Origin: Candidatus Acidiferrum typicum
GTDB lineage: Bacteria; Acidobacteriota; Terriglobia; Acidiferrales; UBA7541
NCBI GenBank assembly: GCA_025463055.1
Contig: JAOAPV010000030.1
Span: forward strand, 1-35,901
DNA: 35,901 nucleotides
Direction of reading: 5' to 3'
Position numbers and translations under genes: made by a program. Position 1 is the stretch's first letter; each line of letters starts with the position of its first letter. Of the stretch, positions 8,027 to 16,467 are shown piece by piece. The notes beneath the pieces were generated by a model, which saw only the letters and a program-made list of their open reading frames with translations, did no database searches and had not been told where the DNA came from.

Positions 8027-8853
8027 ACGAATGGGAATGGCAGCTCCTGGAAGACAAGACTCCTGTCGAGTCGCTTAACATCAAAGGTGTTCAAGTCCGC
8101 CGCGGTGATCGTGTCAAGTTGCGCCCGCGAGCCGGTGGAGATGTCTTCGATCTCGCGCTCGAGGGGAAAATCGCTGCCATCGAATCCATTGAGCAAGACT
8201 ACGAAGGCAAGTTGCACATCTGCGTCGTCGTCGACGACGATCCTGGTAGAGACATCGGTCTAATGCGGCAACCGGGCCACCGGTTTTTCTTCGCGCCTGG
8301 CGAAGTGGAACCTGTCGCGATAGGCGACGAGACGCAGACCACCGCGGCAAAAAGGATCCTCATCGCTGGAATCGGCAACATCTTTATGGCTGATGACGCT
8401 TTTGGCGTCGAAGTAGCGGCCCGGCTTGCGAATCAATCGTTTCCGGCAGGAGTTCGAGTAGCGGACTTTGGAATTCGCGGTTTCGATCTCGCGTACGCCC
8501 TGATGGAATGCTATGAGACAACAATTCTCGTGGATGCCTATCCCGGCGAAGGCCAGCCCGGCACTCTCTTCGTTCTTGAGCCGGACTTGAAGGACCTGAA
8601 TTCCGCCGGAACGCAGCAAGGTTTCATCGAACCCCACGCTATGAATCCGATTAATGTGCTGCGCATGGCTACAAGCATGGGAGGACAGCTAAAACGAGTT
8701 CTGCTCGTAGGCTGCGTACCGGCAACTCTCGGCCCTGACGAAGGGCAGATGGGTTTGAGTGAGCCAGTGTCAGCGGCTGTCGACGAGGCGATGAAACTTG
8801 TCAGTTCACTGGTAACGAGAATTCTCGCAGGGGAATGGACTGCAACGAAATAA
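8023..8853 (+). CDS. hydrogenase maturation protease with N-terminal extension
   Basis: A HyaD/HycI-type nickel-dependent endopeptidase that should remove the 21-residue tail of HhyL after His577. The catalytic domain begins near residue 112 with GIGNIFMADDAFGVEV; the nickel-binding positions are the Asp of MADDAFG, the Asp of LVDAYPGEG and the His of EPHAMNP. At 276 residues it is about 110 residues longer than typical proteases (about 160). The extra N-terminal domain is beta-rich (VRRGDRVKLRPR ... VVVDDDPGRD ... HRFFFAPGEVEP) and could recognise the group 1h large subunit. ATG 8023 overlaps the previous stop. Confidence 0.88.
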   Translation: MNEWEWQLLEDKTPVESLNIKGVQVRRGDRVKLRPRAGGDVFDLALEGKIAAIESIEQDYEGKLHICVVVDDDPGRDIGLMRQPGHRFFFAPGEVEPVAIGDETQTTAAKRILIAGIGNIFMADDAFGVEVAARLANQSFPAGVRVADFGIRGFDLAYALMECYETTILVDAYPGEGQPGTLFVLEPDLKDLNSAGTQQGFIEPHAMNPINVLRMATSMGGQLKRVLLVGCVPATLGPDEGQMGLSEPVSAAVDEAMKLVSSLVTRILAGEWTATK

Positions 8854-8877
8854 TCTTGTGGTTCAAAGGAGGCTGGC

Positions 8878-9093
8878 ATGGCCGTGGAAATCATGAATCG
8901 GACCGAGGAGGCAAGTGGAGTCGACAAAGAGACCCTCTATATGCTCGGTGGTATCGCCCTCGTAATCGTCGGTGCTGGACTAGTGCTTTCCAATTCGACC
9001 GTCCGCCGCTATCTCGGACAGATGGGCTTGGGCAATTTTGCCTCCGCCGCTTTGCCGGACCTGGAACGGTATTTCCGCCTCCGTTCCATGTAA
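8878..9093 (+). CDS. DUF6893-like membrane microprotein
   Basis: A 71-residue protein with a good ribosome binding site (AAAGGAGG at 8866-8873). Residues about 21-40 form one membrane helix (LYMLGGIALVIVGAGLVLSN), followed by a short basic segment and a C-terminal YFRLRSM. The end pattern, Arg-Tyr-x-(Arg/Lys)-x-Arg-x-Met, matches small proteins called DUF6893 that I recall from group 1h clusters. It could anchor the soluble hydrogenase near the membrane; this is inference. Confidence 0.7.
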   Translation: MAVEIMNRTEEASGVDKETLYMLGGIALVIVGAGLVLSNSTVRRYLGQMGLGNFASAALPDLERYFRLRSM

Positions 9094-9225
9094 ATGGGAT
9101 AACACGCGGATCGCATGAGGTATGAATGGCTCCCAAAACGCACGCGCGCTTCAGCGCCGGACTCTAGCGGGAACGACAGAGCACGGATATAGATTATGCA
9201 AGTAGGAACGCAAAGAGGACTTGCA

Positions 9226-9777
9226 ATGGTGCAGTATCTGATCGACGCAACTGCGAGCCGGTTTACCGTGCAAGCCTTCGCAACCGGGGTGCTCTCCGTT
9301 TTTGGCCACCACCCCACCATTGGAATCCGCGACTACGAAGCGCAGATTCAGTTTGTTCCGGAAATCTTCGAGAATGCACGCGTTCACGTGAAGGTGCAGA
9401 CCTCGGCCATGGAAGTCCTGGACGAAATGAAGCGCGATGATCGCCAGAAGCTTGAGCAGGAAATGTTCGATAAAGTTCTGGACGTAAGTCGTTTTCCGAC
9501 CGCCGTGTACGAGAGCAAAGAAATGACGGTTCAGAAATTGAGCGACACTCTGCTCCAAGCCCGTGTGAACGGCGAACTTTCGTTTCATGGTGTCACCCAG
9601 GCGCATTCCTTTGACGCCCGGGTCACGCCTATGGGAACCATGTTGCGAATATCCGGAGAATTTCCGCTGCGCCAATCCGATTACGGGATCAAGCCGGCCT
9701 CCTTCGCCGGAGGAGCCTTGCGATTGAAGGACGACGTTGAGTTCAAATTTGAGCTGGTGGCTCGAAAGCAGGAATAA
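9226..9777 (+). CDS. YceI-like beta-barrel protein
   Basis: A 183-residue YceI-family protein (lipocalin-like barrel that binds isoprenoid or other lipids). Typical segments are the start YLIDATASRFTVQAFATGVLS, FGHHPTIGIRD, the middle FPTAVYESKEM and the end DYGIKPASFAGGALRLKDDVEFKFELV. There is no signal peptide, so it is of the cytoplasmic type. I choose ATG 9226 because AGAGGA lies at 9214-9219; an in-frame ATG at 9196 lacks a site. It sits between the DUF6893-like gene and hypC; a lipid or quinone link to the hydrogenase is possible but speculative. Confidence 0.85.
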   Translation: MVQYLIDATASRFTVQAFATGVLSVFGHHPTIGIRDYEAQIQFVPEIFENARVHVKVQTSAMEVLDEMKRDDRQKLEQEMFDKVLDVSRFPTAVYESKEMTVQKLSDTLLQARVNGELSFHGVTQAHSFDARVTPMGTMLRISGEFPLRQSDYGIKPASFAGGALRLKDDVEFKFELVARKQE

Positions 9778-9829
9778 ATCGAATGCACGTACGTGGCGGC
9801 AAAAACACTTTTGGAATGGGAGTGGCATC

Positions 9830-10147
9830 GTGTGCTTAGCAATTCCGGGAAAAGTCATCGAGCTGGATTCGCAAAACGCGCTTCAAGCCATTGTTGACGT
9901 CGTTGGCGTACGACGCAAAGTGGATCTTGGGCTCTTGCAGGATGCACCACCAGTCCCAGGTGACTGGGTGCTGATCCACGTCGGTTTTGCCATGAGCAAA
10001 ATCAGTGAAGCGGATGCCGCCGATCAAATGCGAACCCTCACCATGCTGGGTGAGGCCGAAGCTGCCATGCAAGAAGTGCGTGGCTACGGTTTGGAAAATA
10101 AACAGAATGAACAGCAGGACCAATCCGTTCCAAGGTTAAAGCAATGA
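9830..10147 (+). CDS. hypC: HypC, hydrogenase maturation chaperone
   Basis: A 105-residue HypC/HupF protein. It starts with GTG at 9830, giving the diagnostic N-terminus M-C-L-A-I-P-G-K; Cys2 is the residue that carries the Fe(CN)2CO unit with HypD and later contacts the large subunit. The conserved stretch VPGDWVLIHVGFAMSKI is present near residues 43-59. The C-terminal 25 residues are polar and variable. The stop overlaps the hypD start by 4 bp. Confidence 0.95.
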   Translation: MCLAIPGKVIELDSQNALQAIVDVVGVRRKVDLGLLQDAPPVPGDWVLIHVGFAMSKISEADAADQMRTLTMLGEAEAAMQEVRGYGLENKQNEQQDQSVPRLKQ

Positions 10148-11268
10148 AATTTGTTGATGAATTCCGGTCGCCGCGACTCATTTCCAGAACCGGAGAAGAA
10201 ATTCGCAGGCTAGCCGATCCGAATCGGCACTATCGAATCATGGAAGTCTGCGGCGGCCACACACACGCCATTTATCGGTTCGGCTTAAAGGACTTGCTTC
10301 CTTCGAACGTTGAATTGATACACGGTCCCGGGTGCCCGGTTTGTGTTCTGCCGATGGGCAGGATCGACGACGGCCTGTCTCTGGCCGCAGAGCCCAACTT
10401 CATCTTTGCGGCATTCGGCGACATGATGCGCGTCCCCGGAACGCACGGAAGCCCGCTCGAATACAAGGCGCGCGGCATGGACGTGCGGATCGTCTACTCC
10501 CCTACCGACGCGCTCAAATTAGCCCGCAGCAATCCCGAAAAGCACGTCATGTTCTTCGCGATCGGGTTCGAAACCACTGCGCCTTCCACCGCTCTGACTC
10601 TCGTGCGAGCGAAAGCCGAAGGCTTGCGCAATTTTTCCGTATTCTGCAATCATGTCACAATCATTCCCGCAATACGCGCCATTCTCGATTCACCGGACAT
10701 GCGTCTCGACGGCTTTGTCGGCCCGGGACATGTCTCCACCGTGATCGGTTGCCGCCCCTACGATTGGATTGCCAAAGACGAAGGCAAGCCGGTAGTTGTT
10801 TCCGGCTTCGAACCGCTGGATATTCTGCAATCTATTGTGATGCTGCTGCGCCAACTGCGCAAAGGCGAAGCCAAAGTTGAGAATCAATACAAGCGCGTGG
10901 TCCCTTGGGAAGGTAATCGTGCCGCCCTTCGCGCCATGGCTGAAGTCTTTGAGCTGCGTCCCTATTTCGAGTGGCGCGGACTGGGGTTCATTTCGCAATC
11001 CGCCCTCAAAATCCGCGCGAGCTATGCTGCGTGGGATTCAGAACAACGCTTCTCGGTTCCCGGCGTGCGCGTCACGGATCCCAAAGCGGCGCAATGCGGC
11101 GAAGTATTGAAAGGCGTGCTCAAGCCAGCGCAATGCAAACTATTTGGGCGCGAATGCACACCGGAGCAACCAGTAGGGGCCCTAATGGTTTCGTCGGAAG
11201 GCTCGTGTGCGGCTTACTTCAATTACGAGCATCGCAAACCGATTGCTATCGCCGCTGCGGCGAATTGA
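10144..11268 (+). CDS. hypD: HypD, Fe-cofactor assembly protein
   Basis: A 374-residue HypD. Diagnostic segments are MEVCGGHTHAIYRFGL, IHGPGCPVCVLPMGRID, FGDMMRVPGTHGSPLE, FFAIGFETTAPSTAL, FCNHVTIIPA and FVGPGHVSTVIG. C-terminal cysteines (QCGEVLKG, QCKLFGRECTPEQPVGALMVSSEGSCAAYF) bind the [4Fe-4S] cluster. With HypC it forms the scaffold on which iron receives CN and CO ligands. It overlaps hypC by 4 bp. Confidence 0.97.
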   Translation: MKFVDEFRSPRLISRTGEEIRRLADPNRHYRIMEVCGGHTHAIYRFGLKDLLPSNVELIHGPGCPVCVLPMGRIDDGLSLAAEPNFIFAAFGDMMRVPGTHGSPLEYKARGMDVRIVYSPTDALKLARSNPEKHVMFFAIGFETTAPSTALTLVRAKAEGLRNFSVFCNHVTIIPAIRAILDSPDMRLDGFVGPGHVSTVIGCRPYDWIAKDEGKPVVVSGFEPLDILQSIVMLLRQLRKGEAKVENQYKRVVPWEGNRAALRAMAEVFELRPYFEWRGLGFISQSALKIRASYAAWDSEQRFSVPGVRVTDPKAAQCGEVLKGVLKPAQCKLFGRECTPEQPVGALMVSSEGSCAAYFNYEHRKPIAIAAAAN

Positions 11269-11283
11269 GCGAATGACATTGCT

Positions 11284-12324
11284 ATGGCCACTCCTGCTAC
11301 CAAGATCAGGTTCCGCGAACCGCAGATCGAAATGGCGCACGGCGCCGGTGGCAAAGCCAGCCGCAGGCTAGTTGAAGGATTGTTTGCTCCCATTCTTTTT
11401 GGCGCTGGCCAGGGACCACTGGGCGACGCCGCGCACATCCAAATAAACGGGACGCGAATCGCCATGACCACCGACAGTTTCGTGGTCAAGCCTTTGCGAT
11501 TTCCCGGCGGCTCCATCGGCGAGCTAGCCATCAACGGGACCGTCAATGATCTTGCGGTGTCCGGCGCGAAGGCAGAAGCCCTCGTCGTTACCTTTGTTCT
11601 CGAAGCCGGATTGCCAACTGACATTCTCGAAGCGGAAGTTCGCGCCATGGCCGATGCTGCGGAGAAAGCCGGTGTGGTGATCGCCGGTGGCGACACAAAA
11701 GTTGTGGAGCACGGCAAGGCCGACCATATGTATGTCACCACAACCGGAATCGGCCGCCTGCTTTCAGGAGTTGAAATTTCCCCGGGCTCTGTGCGACCCG
11801 GCGACAAGGTTCTGCTCTCCGGTCCCATTGGCGATCACGGCATCACGATTTTGCTGGCTCGCGGAGATCTCGATCTCGAAGCCGACCTGCGTTCGGACAC
11901 GCGCTCCGTGCTTCCGCTCGTTCAGGCGCTGGTGCGCGAAGCCGGCAAAGGTGTCCGCTGGATGCGCGATCCCACACGCGGCGGCGTCGCTACGTCGCTT
12001 AATGAATTGGCGCGCGACTGTGGTCACGGAATCGTTATTTGCGAAGAGAAGATCCCCGTTCGAGACTCCGTACGCGGCGCTTGCGAACTTCTCGGCCTCG
12101 ATCCCCTGCACATCGCGAACGAAGGCCAATTTCTAGCGATCGTTTCCGCCGAGCTTGCCGACACTGCGCTGAGAGCCTTACGTGCAACGCCCGGGGGAGA
12201 AGAAGCAGAAATGATCGGCCAAATCTGCGAGCAACCCGCTGGCGCGGTTTTGGTGACTACCCTTTACGGCGGAACCCGCCTCGTCGACATGCTTGTGGGC
12301 GATCCCCTGCCCCGAATTTGTTAG
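11284..12324 (+). CDS. hypE: HypE, carbamoyl dehydratase
   Basis: A 346-residue HypE that turns HypF-delivered carbamoyl groups into thiocyanate on its C-terminal cysteine. It has the N-terminal HGAGGKASRRLV, the ATP site region MTTDSFVVKP and INGTVNDLAV, VIAGGDTKVV, RDPTRGGVATSLNELA, and ends in the diagnostic PRIC with Cys346 as the acceptor. It starts 15 bp after hypD. Confidence 0.97.
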   Translation: MATPATKIRFREPQIEMAHGAGGKASRRLVEGLFAPILFGAGQGPLGDAAHIQINGTRIAMTTDSFVVKPLRFPGGSIGELAINGTVNDLAVSGAKAEALVVTFVLEAGLPTDILEAEVRAMADAAEKAGVVIAGGDTKVVEHGKADHMYVTTTGIGRLLSGVEISPGSVRPGDKVLLSGPIGDHGITILLARGDLDLEADLRSDTRSVLPLVQALVREAGKGVRWMRDPTRGGVATSLNELARDCGHGIVICEEKIPVRDSVRGACELLGLDPLHIANEGQFLAIVSAELADTALRALRATPGGEEAEMIGQICEQPAGAVLVTTLYGGTRLVDMLVGDPLPRIC

Positions 12325-12347
12325 GCCCGACGTTGTTAGGAATATCC

Positions 12348-13523
12348 ATGCCGACGCTCGAACTAACCACACAAATTGAGCAGCGGTTACTTGCACGCAA
12401 TCGACTCCTCGACTCGTTTTTCACGGTCGAAGCTGGTCGATTGGCGCAAGCGTGCCGCGAAATGTCCGACCGGTTCCTTCAGGGCGGCCGCCTGCTCGCC
12501 TTTGGACGCGGACCGTATGCTACCGACGCGCAGCATGTCTCCGTGGAATTTGTACATCCAGTCATCGTCGGAAAGCGCGCGCTACCGGCGGTGGATCTTT
12601 CTCTGGCCTTTGCGCCGTGGCTCGAAACACTCGTTCAATCCCACGACATGGTAATGGGCTTCGGCCCGCCCGAAGGGGACACCGAAGTCTGGGCCGCGCT
12701 CGACGCGGCACGCCAGCGCGGCGCAATGACATTCGCGCTGCCGGGAGTGCAGGGGTCCTACTTCGCGTCTCCCGCCACGCAAGATCCGTTCATCCACCAG
12801 GAGTTAATTGAAATCCTCTACCATACGCTCTGGGAAACGGTGCACGTCTTCTTCGAGCACCGCGAATTAGGCCATGATGTCGGCGAGGCCGGCTTTCTCT
12901 ATCCATTTCTCGGAAAAGAGAAACAGGAAACCTTTGACGTTGTCGCCGAAGTTGCGTCTTCCATCCAGATGAAAGTACGCGACGATGCGCTTTTGCGCGC
13001 GCAAGTCGCCAAAGAGGAATCGGAGAAAATCGGCAGTGCGGCGGTAGCCATGCGCGAACGGCTTGATCGCGGCGGCAAGCTCATTATGTTTGGGAACGGT
13101 GGTTCGGCCACGGACGCAAATGACTGGGCTATCGATTGCGTCATGCCTCCAGCAGGCTACCATCCCATTCCCGCGGTCTCCCTCTCCATGGAGCCTGCCA
13201 ACATCTCCGCCATCGCCAACGACGTTGGCACCGAGTTGATCTTTCAGCGGCAACTGATCGCGCAGGCCCGGCCGAACGACGTCGCCATCGGAATCTCCAC
13301 AAGCGGTGGCTCGAAAAACATCGTCATGGCGCTGGAGGAGGCGAGGAAACGAAATCTCCTGACGGTCGCGCTGCTGGGCTATGACGGAGGCGAAGTCCTG
13401 CGTCGCGGCCTCGCGGATTTTCCCCTGATTGTCCGGTCAGACTACATCCCGCGCATCCAGGAAGTTCAAGCGTCGATTTATCACCTCATCCGCGAGGCGC
13501 TGGAAGGCTTCGGCCATGCCTAA
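12348..13523 (+). CDS. double SIS-domain protein (GmhA-like)
   Basis: A 391-residue protein with two sugar-isomerase (SIS) domains in tandem. The first (about residues 1-195) contains FGRGPYATDAQHVSVEFVHP; the second (about 200-391) contains FGNGGSATDANDWAIDCV, a phosphoheptose-isomerase-like signature, plus GISTSGGSKNIVMALEEA. The start at ATG 12348 is 23 bp after hypE, and the 3' end overlaps the next gene by 8 bp. SIS proteins bind phosphosugars; why one lies between hypE and hypF is unknown, although I recall SIS genes in other group 1h clusters. Confidence 0.85.
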   Translation: MPTLELTTQIEQRLLARNRLLDSFFTVEAGRLAQACREMSDRFLQGGRLLAFGRGPYATDAQHVSVEFVHPVIVGKRALPAVDLSLAFAPWLETLVQSHDMVMGFGPPEGDTEVWAALDAARQRGAMTFALPGVQGSYFASPATQDPFIHQELIEILYHTLWETVHVFFEHRELGHDVGEAGFLYPFLGKEKQETFDVVAEVASSIQMKVRDDALLRAQVAKEESEKIGSAAVAMRERLDRGGKLIMFGNGGSATDANDWAIDCVMPPAGYHPIPAVSLSMEPANISAIANDVGTELIFQRQLIAQARPNDVAIGISTSGGSKNIVMALEEARKRNLLTVALLGYDGGEVLRRGLADFPLIVRSDYIPRIQEVQASIYHLIREALEGFGHA

Positions 13524-13752
13524 GCTGGAACTCTACGGCACCGCCAGCTGTCCTTACACAGCCGAACTGCGAGAATCGCTTGAATGGAGGGGATCTGATT
13601 TCGTCGAGTACGACATCGAGACCGACACCCAAGCCCGCGAACGTATCTGCACGCTGGCGCAAGCGCCGTTTACCGTGCCTCTCCTCGTCGAAGACGGCAA
13701 AGTGATTCAAATTGGATGGCAAGGCCGCGGCTGCGTCGTCGCTGGAAAGTAA
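13516..13752 (+). CDS. UXX-star-type glutaredoxin-like protein, cysteine form
   Basis: A 78-residue thioredoxin-fold protein. The start is ATG 13516, overlapping the SIS gene by 8 bp. The active-site segment is ELYGTASCPYTAELRESLEW, so the redox motif is C-P-Y-T (single N-terminal cysteine). In the UXX-star family the same position is often selenocysteine; here it is cysteine (TGT). The cis-Pro loop (PFTVPLLVEDGK) and the ending IGWQGRGCVV fit the family. It probably acts in thiol redox or metal handling during hydrogenase maturation. Confidence 0.75.
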   Translation: MPKLELYGTASCPYTAELRESLEWRGSDFVEYDIETDTQARERICTLAQAPFTVPLLVEDGKVIQIGWQGRGCVVAGK

Positions 13753-13755
13753 CAG

Positions 13756-16065
13756 ATGCCGAATGCTTACTCCATTAAAGTCCGCGGCGTAGTGCAGGGA
13801 GTTGGCTTTCGCCCGTTCGTCTACCGACTGGCCTGCGCGAATGATCTGAAAGGTTGGGTCTTAAACGCCGAAGAAGGCGTGGAGATTCATCTCGAGGGCG
13901 ACGAGTGTCACTTGAAATCGTTCCTCGAAGAGATGAAAACGCAAGCGCCAGAGGCGGCCACCATCGCGGAAGTGTGCGCCGCATCCATCGAAGCCTCCGG
14001 TTTCGCGGAGTTCACGATTCGCGAAAGCGCCGGCGCGGGCCGACCCACCGCTCGAATCTCCCCCGATTTGCCCGTCTGCGATAATTGCTTGCAGGAACTT
14101 TTCAATCCCCAAGATCCACGTTATCTCTATCCATATATTAATTGCACGAACTGCGGTCCCCGTTACAGCGTAATTCGGAGTCTGCCATACGATCGCCCGA
14201 ATACCACGATGGCCGATTGGACGCTGGACGATCACTGTGCCGCGGAGTACGCCGACCCCGCCAACCGGCGTTTTCATGCGCAGCCCGTCGCGTGCCCCGC
14301 CTGCGGTCCGCATTATTTGTTTCGCGCCGCCGAGGAAACCGTGCCAGGCGATGCAGAAGCTATTCGCAATGCAGTCCATTACCTTCACACCGGCAGGATT
14401 GTCGCCGTGAAAGGACTCGGCGGCTACCATCTGGCCTGCGATGCGAAGAATGCGGAAGCTGTCTACGCGATGCGCGCCAGAAAATTCCGCAAAGAAAAAC
14501 CGTTCGCCTTGATGGTGAAGAATATCGAGGTCGCGCGCGGCCTGCTGCACCTGACGCCCCAAGCGGAAGCATTGCTCTCCTCGGTGGCCCGCCCTATCGT
14601 TCTCGCGCAAGCGAGATTAGAATTGTCTGGCGTTGCTCCTGAAAACGACGAACTCGGCGTGATGTTGCCGTACACCCCGTTGCATCATCTGCTGTTCGCC
14701 GCAGGCGCCCCGGAAATCCTGGTGATGACCAGCGCAAACCGTTCGAGCGAGCCCATCGCCTACCGTAACGCAGATGCGCTCGAGCAACTCTCCGGCATCG
14801 CCGACGGCTTTTTGATCGGCGAACGCCCCATCGCGCGCCGCGTCGACGATTCCGTTGCTCGCATCGGCGTTTTCGGAGCAACGGTTCTTCGCCGCGCACG
14901 CGGATACGCCCCAAGTGCCGCCGCCACGATTCCCACCGACCGGCCCATCCTCGCTCTCGGCGCGGACCTCAAGAACACCGTCACGCTCGTCGTCGCTGGC
15001 CAGGCATTCGTCAGCCAGCATATCGGAGACCTCGACCACTATGAGTCCTTCTGCGCCTTCCGCGAAACCATTCAGGATTTGTTGTCGATGTACGAAATTG
15101 AGCCAGACGAATTGTTGCTCGTTCACGACACTCATCCTCAATACTTTTCAACGAGCCAGGCGTCGGAGCTTCCCGCATTTGAAAGAGTCGCCGTGCAGCA
15201 TCATCGCGCTCACATCGCGTCCGTGCTCGCCGAGCGTGGCGCCTGGGACAAGCGCGTCATCGGCGTGAGTTGTGACGGCACCGGTTATGGCGACGACGGC
15301 ACAATCTGGGGCGGCGAGATTTTCTCCGGCAGCGTGCGCGAAGACTTCGAGCGCGTCGGGCATTTGCGCCCCGCTGCGCTGCCCGGCGGCGATGCAGCCG
15401 CTTCGTACCCGGCCCAAGCAGCAGCGGGCTTTCTCGCGCAATTAAACGACCTGCCTGACTTGACCGCTCCCCCATTTTCATTTCCCTCACGCTATCTGGA
15501 CGCGGTGGAGCTCGTGCAAGCAAAGGTTCGCTCGTTCGACACCACTTCCATGGGCCGGCTCTTCGACGCGGCGGCGGCTCTGCTGGGCTTCACGCGCGAG
15601 GCTACGTTCGAAGGCCAGGCCGCGATGTGGCTTGAGCGCATTGCCAGCCATTCGTCTGTGACTGACGCATATCCCTTTCCATTTATGGGCAATGAATTGG
15701 ATTTTCGTCCGCTACTCGACGCCGTGATCCGCGATCGACTCCGAGGGCGCAACGAAACCGAAATTGCGCGCGCATTCCACCGTGGCATCGCTGAAGGTCT
15801 TCGCGCCGCCGTCGTAACGCTGTGTCGCGCACACCCGGTTGATACCGTTGTCCTGTCCGGCGGCGTATTTCAGAATGAATTGCTTTTGCACGATCTGAAA
15901 GGTTTCCTGGAGCCGGAGCGCCTCCAGATTTGGACAAATCACGTTGTTCCACCAAACGATGGCGGCATCAGCCTCGGCCAAGCCGCGCTTGCAGCATTGG
16001 CAATCAAGCAATCCCACGCTTCACAAGAAGAAGCGGATTCTGCCTGGGCAACGCACGTGACGTAA
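13756..16065 (+). CDS. hypF: HypF, carbamoyltransferase
   Basis: A 769-residue HypF. An acylphosphatase domain (residues 1-90; GVVQGVGFRPFVYRLA) is followed by two zinc fingers (CDNC at 108-111, CTNC at 130-133, C161, CPAC at 180-183), a YrdC-like domain (about 200-390; KGLGGYHLACDAKN, MLPYTPLHHLLF, MTSANRSSEPIAYRN) and a Kae1-like domain (about 400-750; QHHRAHIASVLAE, GVSCDGTGYGDDGTIWGGEI, LSGGVFQNELL). It activates carbamoyl phosphate to make the CN ligands with HypE. The start at ATG 13756 is 3 bp after the UXX-star gene. Length is close to the usual 750. Confidence 0.97.
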   Translation: MPNAYSIKVRGVVQGVGFRPFVYRLACANDLKGWVLNAEEGVEIHLEGDECHLKSFLEEMKTQAPEAATIAEVCAASIEASGFAEFTIRESAGAGRPTARISPDLPVCDNCLQELFNPQDPRYLYPYINCTNCGPRYSVIRSLPYDRPNTTMADWTLDDHCAAEYADPANRRFHAQPVACPACGPHYLFRAAEETVPGDAEAIRNAVHYLHTGRIVAVKGLGGYHLACDAKNAEAVYAMRARKFRKEKPFALMVKNIEVARGLLHLTPQAEALLSSVARPIVLAQARLELSGVAPENDELGVMLPYTPLHHLLFAAGAPEILVMTSANRSSEPIAYRNADALEQLSGIADGFLIGERPIARRVDDSVARIGVFGATVLRRARGYAPSAAATIPTDRPILALGADLKNTVTLVVAGQAFVSQHIGDLDHYESFCAFRETIQDLLSMYEIEPDELLLVHDTHPQYFSTSQASELPAFERVAVQHHRAHIASVLAERGAWDKRVIGVSCDGTGYGDDGTIWGGEIFSGSVREDFERVGHLRPAALPGGDAAASYPAQAAAGFLAQLNDLPDLTAPPFSFPSRYLDAVELVQAKVRSFDTTSMGRLFDAAAALLGFTREATFEGQAAMWLERIASHSSVTDAYPFPFMGNELDFRPLLDAVIRDRLRGRNETEIARAFHRGIAEGLRAAVVTLCRAHPVDTVVLSGGVFQNELLLHDLKGFLEPERLQIWTNHVVPPNDGGISLGQAALAALAIKQSHASQEEADSAWATHVT

Positions 16066-16119
16066 GAATGTTTTGCAGTCGATGCCACTCGGCGGTCTAA
16101 CTTGAGGTGACGCTCGCAA

Positions 16120-16467
16120 ATGCATGAACTCTCGATTGCCATGAGCATTGTGGAGATGGCCCAGGAAGAAGCGGAACGCCGCGGAGGCGCGCAAGTGCAA
16201 GCTGTACATCTCCGCCTGGGACTCTTGTCCGGCGTCGTCAAGGAAGCGCTTCTTTCTTCCTACGAAATGGTCTGTCACTCTACGCCGTTGGAAGGATCGC
16301 AACTGTTGATAGAGGAAATTCCCGTCGAAGTTTTTTGCCCGCAGTGCGCCGTCCCGCGGCTGGTCCGTTCGATTCAGTGGTTTTGCTGCCCCGAATGTGG
16401 CACTGCGACTCCAACTGTTCTGCACGGCAAAGAGTTAGAAGTAGTAGCGCTGGAGATCACCGAATGA
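16120..16467 (+). CDS. hypA: HypA, nickel insertion protein
   Basis: A 115-residue HypA. The N-terminus MHELSIAMSIV carries the nickel-binding His2. The zinc site is formed by CPQC and CPEC in the C-terminal half, separated by about 13 residues and preceded by an extra cysteine (FCCPEC). A GAGGTGA element precedes the ATG. It overlaps hypB by 4 bp and works with HypB to deliver nickel to HhyL. Confidence 0.96.
   Translation: MHELSIAMSIVEMAQEEAERRGGAQVQAVHLRLGLLSGVVKEALLSSYEMVCHSTPLEGSQLLIEEIPVEVFCPQCAVPRLVRSIQWFCCPECGTATPTVLHGKELEVVALEITE

Noticed and set aside
12039-12347. Upstream extension of the SIS gene
   Set aside because: The frame is open back into hypE, but those codons are low-complexity Arg-rich and out of frame with hypE; ATG 12348 gives the family N-terminus.
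13861-14610. 249-codon - strand frame inside hypF
   Set aside because: A shadow of hypF; no ribosome binding site and no recognisable domain.
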